A stretch of 64,000 bases of DNA from Bacillota bacterium (GCA_023398375.1 JAEWSH010000072.1:229015-293014), one strand, 5' to 3'. Shown: positions 25,203 to 34,624, numbered from the stretch's first letter. Notes: generated by a model not told the origin, from the letters alone. Numbers and translations: made by a program.

Positions 25203-25235
25203 AACTACTGCAGATTTTTTAAATCTGCAGTAGTT
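25203..25235 (-). other. Perfect hairpin in the peptide operon
   Basis: AACTACTGCAGATTT pairs perfectly with AAATCTGCAGTAGTT (15 bp, 3-nt loop). No proper T-run follows on the minus strand, so it may be an mRNA-stabilising or partial-termination hairpin between the binding-protein gene and the serine hydrolase gene. Confidence 0.6.
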
Positions 25236-25274
25236 TCAAAACTTAATTCTTTCTATTCTTTACTATTTTATTAT

Positions 25275-26897
25275 TTATTTTGCTTTTATATACCCAAAGT
25301 AGTAATTACCACAATAGTACACCAGACCATCATAGTTTGTATCATCAAACAAATAGGAGTTCATCGAATGCAGCAACGGAACGACCGGAAGATCTTTTGC
25401 CAGGATTGCTTCACACGTATTATAGTTTTTCCACTGTTCTGCTTCGTCTGTTGAAGATATTGCCGCTTTGAATGCCGCATCATATTCCGGATTGCTATAA
25501 CCAGCGCCGTTTGCAGATTCTGTAGTCATAGTATAGAGCATATTGGAAAGGTCAATATAATCCATATACCATCCAAAATAAGCAATATCATAGTCTCCAT
25601 CTGTCCTCAGTGCAAAGAATGCATCGGATACCTGAACGGTAATCGTATCAATACCTAATACTTCCTTCCAGTCATTTACAACTGCTTCTGCGATTTCTTT
25701 ACGGCTGTCATTATTCACAATATATGTCAATGCAGGAAAACCAGCGCCATCTGCATATCCTGCATCAGCCAGAAGTTTTTTCGCTTCCGCACAGTTTGCT
25801 TCATAATCATCCGCATTCCACCAAGGAGTCACTGTTTCTATAAAATCTTTTCCTTCTGAATTCGTGATTCCAGAGGGTGCGTAAGTTACTCCAATTTCAT
25901 CATCCAGGTTCCTGATAGATTGAATGCGGTTTCTGTCAACGGCAAGTGCAAGTGCCCTTCTTACATTTGCATCTTGTAATGCGGCAGGTCCATCCGGACG
26001 AACATTGAACATAATACAGTAGTTATTGAATCCTGATGTAAAATGTAGGCCATTATCTTTTAATGCTGCAGCTTCTTCCTGCGGATAAGTATCAGAATAG
26101 ATAAGATCTCCACTTTGGAAGGAAGCTAACATCGTAGAATCTTCCGATGTTAATACCCAGGTGATTTCACCCGCTGTGATTTTATTATAGTCATAGTAAT
26201 CAGTTCTTGCTGTCATTACCATTTCGCTCTGGTGCGCCCAGCTGGTCAATTCGTATGCACCATTATATACAGCTTTTTCCGGATCTGTTGCATAAGATTC
26301 TCCATATTCTGTTACAATATCTTCTCTTACAGGATAAGAAGAGGGAAACGCTAAAACAGAAGGTAAATAGGCACATTCATAAGCTAAAGTGACGACCAAT
26401 GTCTTATCATCTTTTGCTTCCGCGTTAGTGACCATACTCAATAAATCACTGTAATCCTTTGCAGTTTCTTTTAGATAGCTCCAACCGTAAACAAAATCTC
26501 CTGCTTTTACCGGCTGGCCGTCTGACCAGGTAATGTCATCTCTTAATGTAAAGGTATAGGTCAGACCATCATTACTGATATCAACACTTTCTGCCTGGCC
26601 TAAGACGATCTCCCCGTTCTCATCCAACTTATACAGTCCCTCGTATAAATGACGGTTGGCAGATAGGCTTGCCAATGTAGACGAAGATGCAACATTAAGA
26701 TCCATGGAGTCCTCACCGCCACCGCAAACAGAAAATGATAGCTTATCTCCTGTCGCAGCCGAACCACCTTCAGCTTCATTTGTCTCCGTGGCAGATGACT
26801 CTGCCTTTGTTGCAGCAGAAGAACCACATCCTGCAAGCATGGATGCTGTCATCGCTGTTGTTAAAATCAGTGCTAACCATTTCTTACTTTTTCTCAT
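25275..26897 (-). CDS. oppA: Oligopeptide-binding lipoprotein (OppA-like)
   Basis: 540 residues. Lipoprotein signal with lipobox LAGCGSS (Cys about 23), then a family 5 solute-binding protein (SDGQPVKAGDFVYGWSYLKE and PSSYPVREDIVTEYGESYAT are OppA hallmarks). It captures peptides at the cell surface for the OppBCDF transporter encoded upstream in the same operon. GAGGAGG precedes the ATG. Confidence 0.93.
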   Translation of the reverse strand: MRKSKKWLALILTTAMTASMLAGCGSSAATKAESSATETNEAEGGSAATGDKLSFSVCGGGEDSMDLNVASSSTLASLSANRHLYEGLYKLDENGEIVLGQAESVDISNDGLTYTFTLRDDITWSDGQPVKAGDFVYGWSYLKETAKDYSDLLSMVTNAEAKDDKTLVVTLAYECAYLPSVLAFPSSYPVREDIVTEYGESYATDPEKAVYNGAYELTSWAHQSEMVMTARTDYYDYNKITAGEITWVLTSEDSTMLASFQSGDLIYSDTYPQEEAAALKDNGLHFTSGFNNYCIMFNVRPDGPAALQDANVRRALALAVDRNRIQSIRNLDDEIGVTYAPSGITNSEGKDFIETVTPWWNADDYEANCAEAKKLLADAGYADGAGFPALTYIVNNDSRKEIAEAVVNDWKEVLGIDTITVQVSDAFFALRTDGDYDIAYFGWYMDYIDLSNMLYTMTTESANGAGYSNPEYDAAFKAAISSTDEAEQWKNYNTCEAILAKDLPVVPLLHSMNSYLFDDTNYDGLVYYCGNYYFGYIKAK

Positions 26898-26959
26898 AAC
26901 TTAATCCTCCTCTTTAAACTTTTTTATAATAAATCTGGTTGCTCAGTTTATTATTGATT

Positions 26960-27970
26960 CTACTTTTTCATTTTGGGATCCAGTGCATCTCGCAGTCCGT
27001 CTCCAAACAGGTTAAATGCCAAAATAATCATACTGATTAAAATAGCTGGAAAAAATACGCGGTAAGGATAGGAAGAAATACCACTGAGTGCATCGGATGT
27101 CAATGATCCAAGACTGGCCATCGGAGCTGATACACCGATTCCAAGGAAGCTAAGGAATGCCTCTGTAAAAATAGCGGAAGGAATCTGAAGCATAACAGTT
27201 GCAATAAGCTGACCGATACAGTTTGGAAGCAAATGTTTCTTAATGAGTCCCTTTTGTGAACAGCCGAGAGCCCTTGCTGCCGTAATGTATTCCATTTCTT
27301 TTAATTGAAGAATCTGACCGCGAACGATACGAGCCATACCGACCCAATATAAGCACCCATACACGATGAATATTGCCAGTAATCCTGACCCGACCCTTTG
27401 CAAGGGCTTAAATAATGCTGACGTAGAGACAAGATGATCTAAAGGTTCACTGATCACCATTCGGATAACGACAATCAGAAGAATTTCCGGAACAGAATAT
27501 ACAATATCAACAATTCTCATCATAATGACATCTGCTTTTCCGCCGAGCAATCCGGAAATTGAACCATAGATCGAGCCAAAAACTAAGACAATAAGTGCAG
27601 ATATAACACCCACTGTCAGAGAAATCCTGGTACCGATCATGCACCGAACCAGAAGATCCCTTCCTAGTTTGTCAGTTCCAAACGGATGCTTTAAGCATGG
27701 CAGCATTCCCTCATCTCCGCGAATCTGCTGATCATAGCTGTAAGGAGAAAGGTACGGGCCAAGAAACGCAAAAATAACGATTACGCCTATTAAAAAAAGA
27801 GAAATCATTGCAATTCTATTTTCTTTCAATTTTCTCCAGCTTGATATCCAAAAGCCGATTTCCTCTTTTTCCATCTGTTCCGAACCATAAAAGGAATGTT
27901 CTAATGGTGCAAAATCATCTATTGTTAACTTATTTTGTATGCTAAATAACTTCGGTGTTATACCTTTCAT
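26960..27970 (-). CDS. oppC: Oligopeptide ABC transporter permease (OppC-like)
   Basis: 336 residues. An about 40-residue cytoplasmic N-terminus precedes the first membrane helix; the core has the EAA-type loop (EYITAARALGCSQKGLIKKH, ending LLPN) and the typical SLGSLTSDALSGI end section. Partner of the OppB-like protein. The start is supported by GGGAG just upstream. Confidence 0.93.
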   Translation of the reverse strand: MKGITPKLFSIQNKLTIDDFAPLEHSFYGSEQMEKEEIGFWISSWRKLKENRIAMISLFLIGVIVIFAFLGPYLSPYSYDQQIRGDEGMLPCLKHPFGTDKLGRDLLVRCMIGTRISLTVGVISALIVLVFGSIYGSISGLLGGKADVIMMRIVDIVYSVPEILLIVVIRMVISEPLDHLVSTSALFKPLQRVGSGLLAIFIVYGCLYWVGMARIVRGQILQLKEMEYITAARALGCSQKGLIKKHLLPNCIGQLIATVMLQIPSAIFTEAFLSFLGIGVSAPMASLGSLTSDALSGISSYPYRVFFPAILISMIILAFNLFGDGLRDALDPKMKK

Positions 27971-28014
27971 TTAATCTCCCATCTTCCGTAAAAGCAATCT
28001 TTATATCCTTTATG

Positions 28015-28935
28015 TTAATTCATCTTAATTCTTGGATCCACTACCTGATATAAGATATCGCAGATCAGGTTCAGGAAAATAATCAATGCAGAATAAAAAA
28101 TGGTTGTTCCCATAATCAGTGTATAATCACGGCTTCCTATCGCACTGACAAAGTACCTGCCAAGACCAGGTACATTAAATACACTCTCTGCCACAAAACC
28201 ACCAGTTAATACCGAAGCGGTAATCGGACCAAGATAAGTAATAATAGGAATCAACGAATTCTTCAGGGCATGAACAAAAATAATCGTAAACGCTGTCATT
28301 CCTTTTGCTTTTGTTGTTCTTAGATAATCTTGGTTCAACACTTCTAAAATGCTGGCTCTTGTAAGCCTCATTAAGTAACAGGTCGGATAGAGGGAAAGCG
28401 TAATGATCGGCATAACGCTCCCGCCAGGTTTCCCATATGAGGTTGGAAACCAACGTAATTTTACGGCAAATAAAATAAGCAGGACTGCCGCGATCACATA
28501 TCCAGGTACGGATATTCCAAGAGCAGAGACTACACGTATTATGTTATCCGGGGCCTTATCTTTAAATAATCCTGCCAGACAGCCGAGCGGGATACCAATA
28601 CAAATTGCAACTAATATTGCCCTGATTCCTAGTTTCATTGAAACCAGAAATGATTCTGTTACGATGGTCGAAATTTCACGTCCTTTTTGAAGGACATAGC
28701 TGGTTCCCATATCTCCATGAAGCAGATTCCACATATATTTACCATATTGGATATAAACCGGTTTATCCAGGCCATATTTCATTCTCAGCAATTCCTGTGT
28801 TTCAGCAGTTGCCTTTTCTGACATAAATGGATCACCGGGAACTAAATTCATAATAAAGTATGTAATCGTAATAATGATAAGAAAACTAAAGATTGCTAAT
28901 ACTATTCTTTTGCCTATTTTCTGCAAGAGTTCCAT
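28015..28935 (-). CDS. oppB: Oligopeptide ABC transporter permease (OppB-like)
   Basis: 306 residues with six predicted helices, the N-terminal FLIIITITYFIMNLVPGDPF signature of OppB/DppB, and the EAA loop (DYLRTTKAKGMTAFTIIFVH). It is encoded between the ATPase genes and oppC, in the usual opp order reversed relative to the binding protein. Confidence 0.93.
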   Translation of the reverse strand: MELLQKIGKRIVLAIFSFLIIITITYFIMNLVPGDPFMSEKATAETQELLRMKYGLDKPVYIQYGKYMWNLLHGDMGTSYVLQKGREISTIVTESFLVSMKLGIRAILVAICIGIPLGCLAGLFKDKAPDNIIRVVSALGISVPGYVIAAVLLILFAVKLRWFPTSYGKPGGSVMPIITLSLYPTCYLMRLTRASILEVLNQDYLRTTKAKGMTAFTIIFVHALKNSLIPIITYLGPITASVLTGGFVAESVFNVPGLGRYFVSAIGSRDYTLIMGTTIFYSALIIFLNLICDILYQVVDPRIKMN

Positions 28936-28960
28936 TTACTTCACCCGCTTTCGGTCTTAT

Positions 28961-29947
28961 TTATACTTTATGACATGCCGTAAAATGTCCTGGCTTCTTT
29001 TCGACTAATTCTGGCATTTCCTTACTGCATTCTTCCCCAGCTATCAGACATCTTGTACGGAATGGACAACCGGAAGGTGGATTAAGAGGACTCGGAATCT
29101 CTCCCTCTAAAATAATTCGCTGCCTTCTCTCGCTTTCATCCGGATCTGCAATCGGCACTGAGGAAAGTAACATCTGTGTATACGGATGCTGGGGTTGATT
29201 ATAAAGTTCATCGCTGTCTGTCAACTCTACCAGGTGTCCTAAATACATAACACCGATCCGGCTGCTGATATGTCTTACAATAGCCAGATCATGTGCAATA
29301 AACAAGTAGGTAAGCTGTTTTTCTTTTTGCAGATCTTCTAACATATTAATGATCTGTGCCTGAATTGATACATCCAGTGCAGAGACCGGTTCATCGCATA
29401 CAATAAAATCAGGATTCACTGCCAGTGCTCTTGCAATAGCAATTCTTTGCCTCTGTCCACCGGAAAATTCATGTGCATACCGATTATAGAAATCGGGGTT
29501 AAGACCGACCAATTCCATCAGATTTCTTATTTTATCGCGTCGTTCCTTTTTATCCGCATAAAGTTTATGAATATCTATTGCCTCTCCAATAATATCTGCT
29601 ACAGTCATTCTTGGATCCAGTGATGCATAAGGATCTTGAAAGACAATCTGCATTTTTTTACGGTATTCATGCATATTCTCCTTTAAAAGATCTTTTCCTT
29701 CGTAAAAGATCTCACCAGAAGTTGGTTCCAGTATACGCAGGATGGTTCTTCCTAAAGTTGTTTTCCCACATCCGCTTTCTCCGACAAGACCAAGCGTTTC
29801 TCCTTTTCGAATGAAAAAGCTTACATTATCCACAGCCTTTACATCGCTTTTTTGAAACATCCCTTGGCTAACCTGATAATACTTTTTTAGATTTTTAATT
29901 TCTATTAAAATTTCTTCTTTATTTACTTCTTCCATTGGTTCTTCCAC
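28961..29947 (-). CDS. oppF: Oligopeptide ABC transporter ATPase (OppF-like)
   Basis: 328 residues. Walker A (GESGCGKTTLGR), signature (FSGGQRQRIAIARAL), Walker B (FIVCDEPVSALD) and the oligopeptide C-terminal region with the Cys cluster C-PFRTRCLIAGEEC. The longer N-terminus before the core is typical of OppF. The first possible start is a GTG directly after the oppD stop; an ATG four codons later (29935) is also possible. Confidence 0.93.
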   Translation of the reverse strand: MEEPMEEVNKEEILIEIKNLKKYYQVSQGMFQKSDVKAVDNVSFFIRKGETLGLVGESGCGKTTLGRTILRILEPTSGEIFYEGKDLLKENMHEYRKKMQIVFQDPYASLDPRMTVADIIGEAIDIHKLYADKKERRDKIRNLMELVGLNPDFYNRYAHEFSGGQRQRIAIARALAVNPDFIVCDEPVSALDVSIQAQIINMLEDLQKEKQLTYLFIAHDLAIVRHISSRIGVMYLGHLVELTDSDELYNQPQHPYTQMLLSSVPIADPDESERRQRIILEGEIPSPLNPPSGCPFRTRCLIAGEECSKEMPELVEKKPGHFTACHKV

Positions 29948-30943
29948 TTACCCTTCGCGATTCATTTCCTCTTTTATTAACAACCAGCAGGACGCTGAAT
30001 GTCCCTTACCAATCTCCAGAGAAGGCGGTTCCTGTTTCGCACAAATCTGCATTGCTTTCTGGCATCTTGGTGCAAAAGGACATCCCGGCTTCAAATGAAT
30101 CATATCCGGTGGATTGCCTTCAATTGGTATCAATCGTTCATATTCATCAGTTTCCATTTTGGGAATGGATTTTAATAACCCTTCTGTATAAGGATGCCTT
30201 TGCTGATAAAAAATCTGTCTCTTATCACCAGATTCCATAACCAGTCCGGCATACATGACAATAATTTTATCGCAGATGTCGGAAACAACTCCAAGATCAT
30301 GTGTAATAAAAATAATCGCCATGTCCAATTTATTTTTCAGTTCCTTCAACAATTCAATAATCTGTGCCTGAATCGTCACATCAAGTGCCGTTGTCGGTTC
30401 ATCTGCGATCAATAGTTTTGGATCGCAGGCAAGTGCTATGGCAATCATAGCTCTTTGTCTCATGCCGCCGGAGAATTCATGTGGGTACTGCTTCATCCTT
30501 TTCTCAGGATGGTTGATGCCGACAAGATTCAGCAGCTCGATAATTCTGAGGTTTCTTTCTTTTTTATCTAGTTTTGTATGCTTCTTTAGTGATTCGCTGA
30601 TTTGATATTCTATCGTAAAAAGTGGGTCCAAAGAAGTCATCGGATCCTGAAAGATCATCCCGATCTCATTACCTCTGATATGCATAATTTCTTTTGAGGA
30701 CATCTGAATAATATCTTTGCCTTCAAACAGAATCTGTCCGCCCTTTATCATACCTCCGGGCGGGGTCAATCGGAGCAGGCAATGAGAAGAAACTGATTTT
30801 CCGCTGCCGGACTCTCCTACAATCCCCAATACCTCTCCACGTTTCAGTGTATAGCTCACTTTTCGCACTGCTCGCAATTCACCTTCTTTTGTTGCAAAGG
30901 ATACCTCTAAATTTTTCACTTCCAATAACACATTTTCTGACAT
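29948..30943 (-). CDS. oppD: Oligopeptide ABC transporter ATPase (OppD-like)
   Basis: 331 residues. Walker A (GESGSGKSVSSH), signature (FSGGMRQRAMIAIAL), Walker B (LLIADEPTTALD) and the OppD C-terminal Cys segment (GCPFAPRCQKAMQIC). First structural gene of the seven-gene peptide operon. I place the start at ATG 30943, behind AGGAG; an upstream in-frame start lacks a site. The leader upstream contains a promoter followed by a hairpin with T-run. Confidence 0.93.
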   Translation of the reverse strand: MSENVLLEVKNLEVSFATKEGELRAVRKVSYTLKRGEVLGIVGESGSGKSVSSHCLLRLTPPGGMIKGGQILFEGKDIIQMSSKEIMHIRGNEIGMIFQDPMTSLDPLFTIEYQISESLKKHTKLDKKERNLRIIELLNLVGINHPEKRMKQYPHEFSGGMRQRAMIAIALACDPKLLIADEPTTALDVTIQAQIIELLKELKNKLDMAIIFITHDLGVVSDICDKIIVMYAGLVMESGDKRQIFYQQRHPYTEGLLKSIPKMETDEYERLIPIEGNPPDMIHLKPGCPFAPRCQKAMQICAKQEPPSLEIGKGHSASCWLLIKEEMNREG

Positions 30944-30993
30944 ATTTACTCTCCTAATGTCCAAACAGCTTTTATTTTGCGTTTACCGAGATA

Positions 30994-31034
30994 AACAAAA
31001 AGACATGGGTGCTGTGTAGACACCCATGTCTTGC
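30994..31034 (-). terminator. Strong hairpin with T-run in the oppD leader
   Basis: AAGACATGGGTG pairs perfectly with CACCCATGTCTT (12 bp); five T residues follow on the minus strand. It lies downstream of glpK and also downstream of the opp promoter at 31062-31090, so it either terminates glpK transcripts or acts as an attenuator in the opp leader, or both. Confidence 0.8.
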
Positions 31035-31061
31035 TAAGTTTGCATTATGAACTTGTAAAAA

Positions 31062-31090
31062 ATTGTATAACATTGGTAAACTTTTGTCAA
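31062..31090 (-). promoter_or_regulatory. Consensus-like promoter upstream of oppD
   Basis: Minus-strand TTGACA (31085-31090), 17-bp spacer, TACAAT (31062-31067). The predicted transcript would read through the 12-bp hairpin at 30994-31034 before reaching oppD at 30943. Confidence 0.65.
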
Positions 31091-31110
31091 TTATTTCTAT
31101 CTATTTTTTG

Positions 31111-32610
31111 CTATTTATCTTCTTTGGCCCATCCATAAGAGTACTTTACGGCTTTATTCCATCCCTTGATTTTACAATTTCTTTCTTGTTCTGTAATGTT
31201 AGGAATAAATGTTCTATCGATCGACCAGTTCTTAATAACGTCTTCTTTATTTGCCCAGTATCCAACAGCCAGACCTGAAAGGTATGCAGCTCCCATTGCT
31301 GTTGTTTCCACACATACGGGACGGTTGACAGGTGCATTGATAATATCTGCCTGCGTCTGCATTAAAAAATTATTGGCGCTTGCTCCACCATCGACCTTTA
31401 ATGTACTAAGTTCAATTCCCGATTCTGCTTTCATGACCTGTAGGACATCGTTTACCTGGTATGCCAGGGATTCCAGGGTAGCACGTATCACATGATATTT
31501 ATTGACACCACGTGTTAATCCGACAATGGATCCCCTTGCATACGGATCCCAATGCGGCGCCCCGAGTCCTGTAAATGCTGGTACTACATAGCATCCGTTG
31601 GTGTCTTTGACTTTCTGTGCCATATATTCGGTGTCATCTGAAGAGTCAACGATCCTTAATTCATCCCGTAACCACTGAATTGCTGCACCCGCAACAAAGA
31701 TGGAACCCTCCAACGCATAATTCACTTTTCCATCCAGACCCCATGCAATGGTCGTCAACATACCATTTTTAGAAAATACCGGTTTTTCTCCCGTGTTCAT
31801 TAGCAGGAAACAGCCTGTCCCATATGTATTTTTTGCGTCACCGGCATGAAAACATGTCTGTCCAAATAAAGCAGCCTGCTGGTCACCGGCAGCCCCTCCG
31901 ATTGTGATCGGTCCTCCCAAAAGAGAAGGATCTGTAGTTCCATAAATGCAGCTGGATGGTCTTACATCCGGAAGTATACATGCCGGTATATTCAATTCAG
32001 CCAGTATTTCCTTATCCCATTCTAATTCATGGATATTAAATAACATGGTACGGGATGCATTGCTGTAATCGGTTATATGAACTTGTCCTTTTGTTAATTT
32101 CCATATCAGCCATGTTTCAATGGTTCCAAAGAGTAAATTTCCCTTTTCTGCCTGTTCTCTTGCACCTTCCACATTGTCAAGAATCCACTTGATTTTGGTT
32201 CCTGAGAAATAAGCGTCAATAATCAATCCTGTTTTTTTTCGAATGGTATCTGCAAGCCCCTTTTCTTTTAAAAAATCACAATAGGCTGCTGTTCTTCTGC
32301 ACTGCCATACAATTGCATGATAAACAGGCTCGCCGGTTTTTTTATTCCAGATAACTACTGTTTCACGTTGATTCGTAATACCGATAGCTGCGATATCTTC
32401 TGCTGAAGCATTGATTTTGTACATAGCCTCGACAGCAACCCCTAGCTGTGTTGACCATATTTCATTCGCATCATGTTCTACCCACCCAGGCTGCGGAAAG
32501 TACTGGGTAAATTCTTTTTGAGCGACACTGCATATTTCGCCCTTTTCATTAAAAAGAATACATCTATTGCTAGTTGTACCCGAATCCAAAGCCATTATAT
32601 AGTTTGCCAT
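31111..32610 (-). CDS. glpK: Glycerol kinase
   Basis: 499 residues, full length. FGGY-family kinase converting glycerol to glycerol-3-phosphate. Diagnostic motifs: YIMALDSGTTSNRCILFNEK, WVEHDANEIW, TNQRETVVIWNKKTGEPVYH, and GGPITIGGAAGDQQAALFGQ. The Gram-positive phosphorylated-His region is not clearly matched to the usual HPr site. GGAGG precedes the ATG. No glpF or glpD is adjacent, so it is monocistronic here. Confidence 0.95.
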   Translation of the reverse strand: MANYIMALDSGTTSNRCILFNEKGEICSVAQKEFTQYFPQPGWVEHDANEIWSTQLGVAVEAMYKINASAEDIAAIGITNQRETVVIWNKKTGEPVYHAIVWQCRRTAAYCDFLKEKGLADTIRKKTGLIIDAYFSGTKIKWILDNVEGAREQAEKGNLLFGTIETWLIWKLTKGQVHITDYSNASRTMLFNIHELEWDKEILAELNIPACILPDVRPSSCIYGTTDPSLLGGPITIGGAAGDQQAALFGQTCFHAGDAKNTYGTGCFLLMNTGEKPVFSKNGMLTTIAWGLDGKVNYALEGSIFVAGAAIQWLRDELRIVDSSDDTEYMAQKVKDTNGCYVVPAFTGLGAPHWDPYARGSIVGLTRGVNKYHVIRATLESLAYQVNDVLQVMKAESGIELSTLKVDGGASANNFLMQTQADIINAPVNRPVCVETTAMGAAYLSGLAVGYWANKEDVIKNWSIDRTFIPNITEQERNCKIKGWNKAVKYSYGWAKEDK

Positions 32611-32701
32611 AGTAATCCTCCATCATTTTTTTATCTGATCATGCTATTATACTATATATTTTTAACATACACTACTATTCACTATTTCAAATTTAAGCCT
32701 G

Positions 32702-32738
32702 AAAAAAGTGCGTTCCTATAAGCAGTAACGCACTTTTT
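32702..32738. terminator. Terminator after the coat-protein gene pair
   Basis: AAAAAAGTGCGTT pairs with AACGCACTTTTT around a 12-nt loop, with T-runs on both strands. On the minus strand it follows the coat-protein pair that ends at 32782. Confidence 0.8.
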
Positions 32739-32781
32739 CAATATTTTCATGTTCACTTATACTGCACTATCAATGATTATT

Positions 32782-33036
32782 TTAGATCTGATTTTGAAAT
32801 TGTGTTTTCACTTGTCTTATTTCTGATTCGTCAGCCATGGCAGCAGGCTGATAGAAGCCTTTTGTTTCTGCGAGTTTGAAAAGACTATATTGAGATGTTT
32901 CACAGTTATTTCTGATTTGTTGAAGTGTTTGTCTTAATTGACTATTAGCACATTCAGAGATAACACTGGCATAATTTTTCAGACTACTTTTTTCCATGGA
33001 AAGTGCATCGTTGATCATTACTTTATCTTGTAACAT
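32782..33036 (-). CDS. Spore coat protein, CotF-like (larger partner)
   Basis: 84 residues, all-helical, CotF/ferritin-like: VMINDALSMEKSSLKNYASV, then ISECANSQLRQTLQQIRNNC, ending AETKGFYQPA. This layout (LNDAL..EK..., E-C-A, then KG-Y-P) is typical of clostridial CotF-type coat proteins. It follows the 61-residue partner by 10 bp. A homologous pair in the same order lies at 50350-50821 on the other strand. Confidence 0.8.
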   Translation of the reverse strand: MLQDKVMINDALSMEKSSLKNYASVISECANSQLRQTLQQIRNNCETSQYSLFKLAETKGFYQPAAMADESEIRQVKTQFQNQI

Positions 33037-33046
33037 ATGAATCCTC

Positions 33047-33232
33047 CTATTGCAAAAATGACATCAGTTTTTGTTTCGTATCTTGGGCGTCTTTGGCAGA
33101 CTTTTCGAAGAATGACTTCACCTGCGGATCTTTTGCTTCTTGCGCATAAGAACCAAGTTTCTGGCAAGTGTTGTCATGAGCTCCGATAAGATGACGAAGA
33201 TTTTGCAGTTCCAAATGATTTAATTCAGACAT
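33047..33232 (-). CDS. Small CotF-like coat protein (shorter partner)
   Basis: 61 residues, two amphipathic helices: LNHLELQNLRHLIGAHDNTC, then QKLGSYAQEAKDPQVKSFFE. It resembles the first half of CotF/ferritin-like coat proteins. It is followed in the same operon by the larger CotF-like gene. GGAAGGAG precedes the ATG. The paralogue at 50350-50535 has the same length. Confidence 0.75.
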   Translation of the reverse strand: MSELNHLELQNLRHLIGAHDNTCQKLGSYAQEAKDPQVKSFFEKSAKDAQDTKQKLMSFLQ

Positions 33233-33367
33233 AATTAATACTCCTTCCTAAAATAATATTCGAAGATAGTATTCTACAAATTCATAAAAATATGTATAAA
33301 ATAATTTAAAATTAATGAATCAATCTGGATTCAAATTAAATGCATCTTTCATTCGAAAAATCCAATA

Positions 33368-34624
33368 TTACGGGAATATACCTTTTATTTCTTCTGCATG
33401 TATCAATCTTCGTAAGGCTATAATATAAGCTGCCATTCGATAAGAACATGCACTTTTTATTTTTTCTATTTTTATTTCATGAAATGCTTTTGTCATAATG
33501 TTCTCCAGCATTTCGTTCACTTGTGATTTTTCCCATGTCAGGGTCTGAATATTTTGTACCCACTCAAAATAGGATACAATGACACCACCACTATTTGCGA
33601 AGATATCCGGTATCAGATGAATGCCGCGTTCTTCTAATACCGCATCTCCTTTTTCGGTAGTTGGTCCATTTGCGCCCTCCACAATAAATTTACATCTGAT
33701 TGTAGAAGCGATGTCTTCGTTAATCTGATTTTCTAATGCTGCTGGTACCAACACATCACATTCACAGGTCAATATTTCTTCATTTGAAATAGGTACCACA
33801 CCCGGTGCCTTGTAATCCTTTAGCATACCGCCATTGTCAATATATTCTGATATAGCATCTGCATTTAATCCATTTTCGCAGTAGATTCCTCCTGAAATAT
33901 CACTTAATGCTACAACCAATGCTTCTCTATGATAAAAAATTCTGGCTGCATTACCTCCCACATTTCCCATACCCTGTATGGCGATTTTTGTTCCTTTTAG
34001 TTCCTTACCGAATTCACTTAAGATCAATTTGGTACTGATTACCACTCCTCTGCCGGTTGCTGATGCTCTTCCCTTTGAGCCGCCTAGTTCTACCGGCTTT
34101 CCGGTCACGACACCAGGACAAGGCTTTCCTTTTAACATGCTGTAAGTGTCCAGGATCCAGGCCATTGTCTGCGCATTCGTATTGACATCTGGTGCTGGAA
34201 TATCGGAATCCGCTCCGATGATCGGTTCAATCGCATAGGTGTATCTCCTGGTCAGACGGCATAGTTCCCTTTGTGATAAGGTGCGTGGATCTACCTTTAC
34301 ACCGCCTTTTGCTCCGCCGTATGGAATATTTACAACAGAACACTTTAAAGACATCCAGGTCGCAAGCGCCTTCACTTCATTCAAATCACAATCCTGATGA
34401 TAACGAATGCCGCCTTTAAATGGTCCACGGATATTAGAATGCTGAATCCTATAACCCTCAAACACCCTTACCGTTCCGTCATCCATTTCAACAGGGAGAT
34501 ATACTTTTGTTTCTCTTTGTGGATTTTTAATGATTTCAAACATCTCTTTTTTGATTTTTCCGACTTCCATCGCTCTTTCCATTACAGATACTACATTTTC
34601 ATATGGGTCGTATTTTATAGCCAT
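33368..34624 (-). CDS. gdhA: NAD(P)-dependent glutamate dehydrogenase
   Basis: 418 residues, the catabolic RocG/GudB length class. It interconverts glutamate and 2-oxoglutarate plus ammonia. Motifs: PFKGGIRYHQDCDLNEVKAL (substrate lysines), VNIPYGGAKGGVKVDPR, PAPDVNTNAQTMAWILDTYS and the dinucleotide fold IAIQGMGNVGGNAARIFY. I place the start at ATG 34624 behind GAAAGGAG. It stands alone between the coat-protein genes and the LysM enzyme. Coenzyme preference is not decided here. Confidence 0.93.
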   Translation of the reverse strand: MAIKYDPYENVVSVMERAMEVGKIKKEMFEIIKNPQRETKVYLPVEMDDGTVRVFEGYRIQHSNIRGPFKGGIRYHQDCDLNEVKALATWMSLKCSVVNIPYGGAKGGVKVDPRTLSQRELCRLTRRYTYAIEPIIGADSDIPAPDVNTNAQTMAWILDTYSMLKGKPCPGVVTGKPVELGGSKGRASATGRGVVISTKLILSEFGKELKGTKIAIQGMGNVGGNAARIFYHREALVVALSDISGGIYCENGLNADAISEYIDNGGMLKDYKAPGVVPISNEEILTCECDVLVPAALENQINEDIASTIRCKFIVEGANGPTTEKGDAVLEERGIHLIPDIFANSGGVIVSYFEWVQNIQTLTWEKSQVNEMLENIMTKAFHEIKIEKIKSACSYRMAAYIIALRRLIHAEEIKGIFP

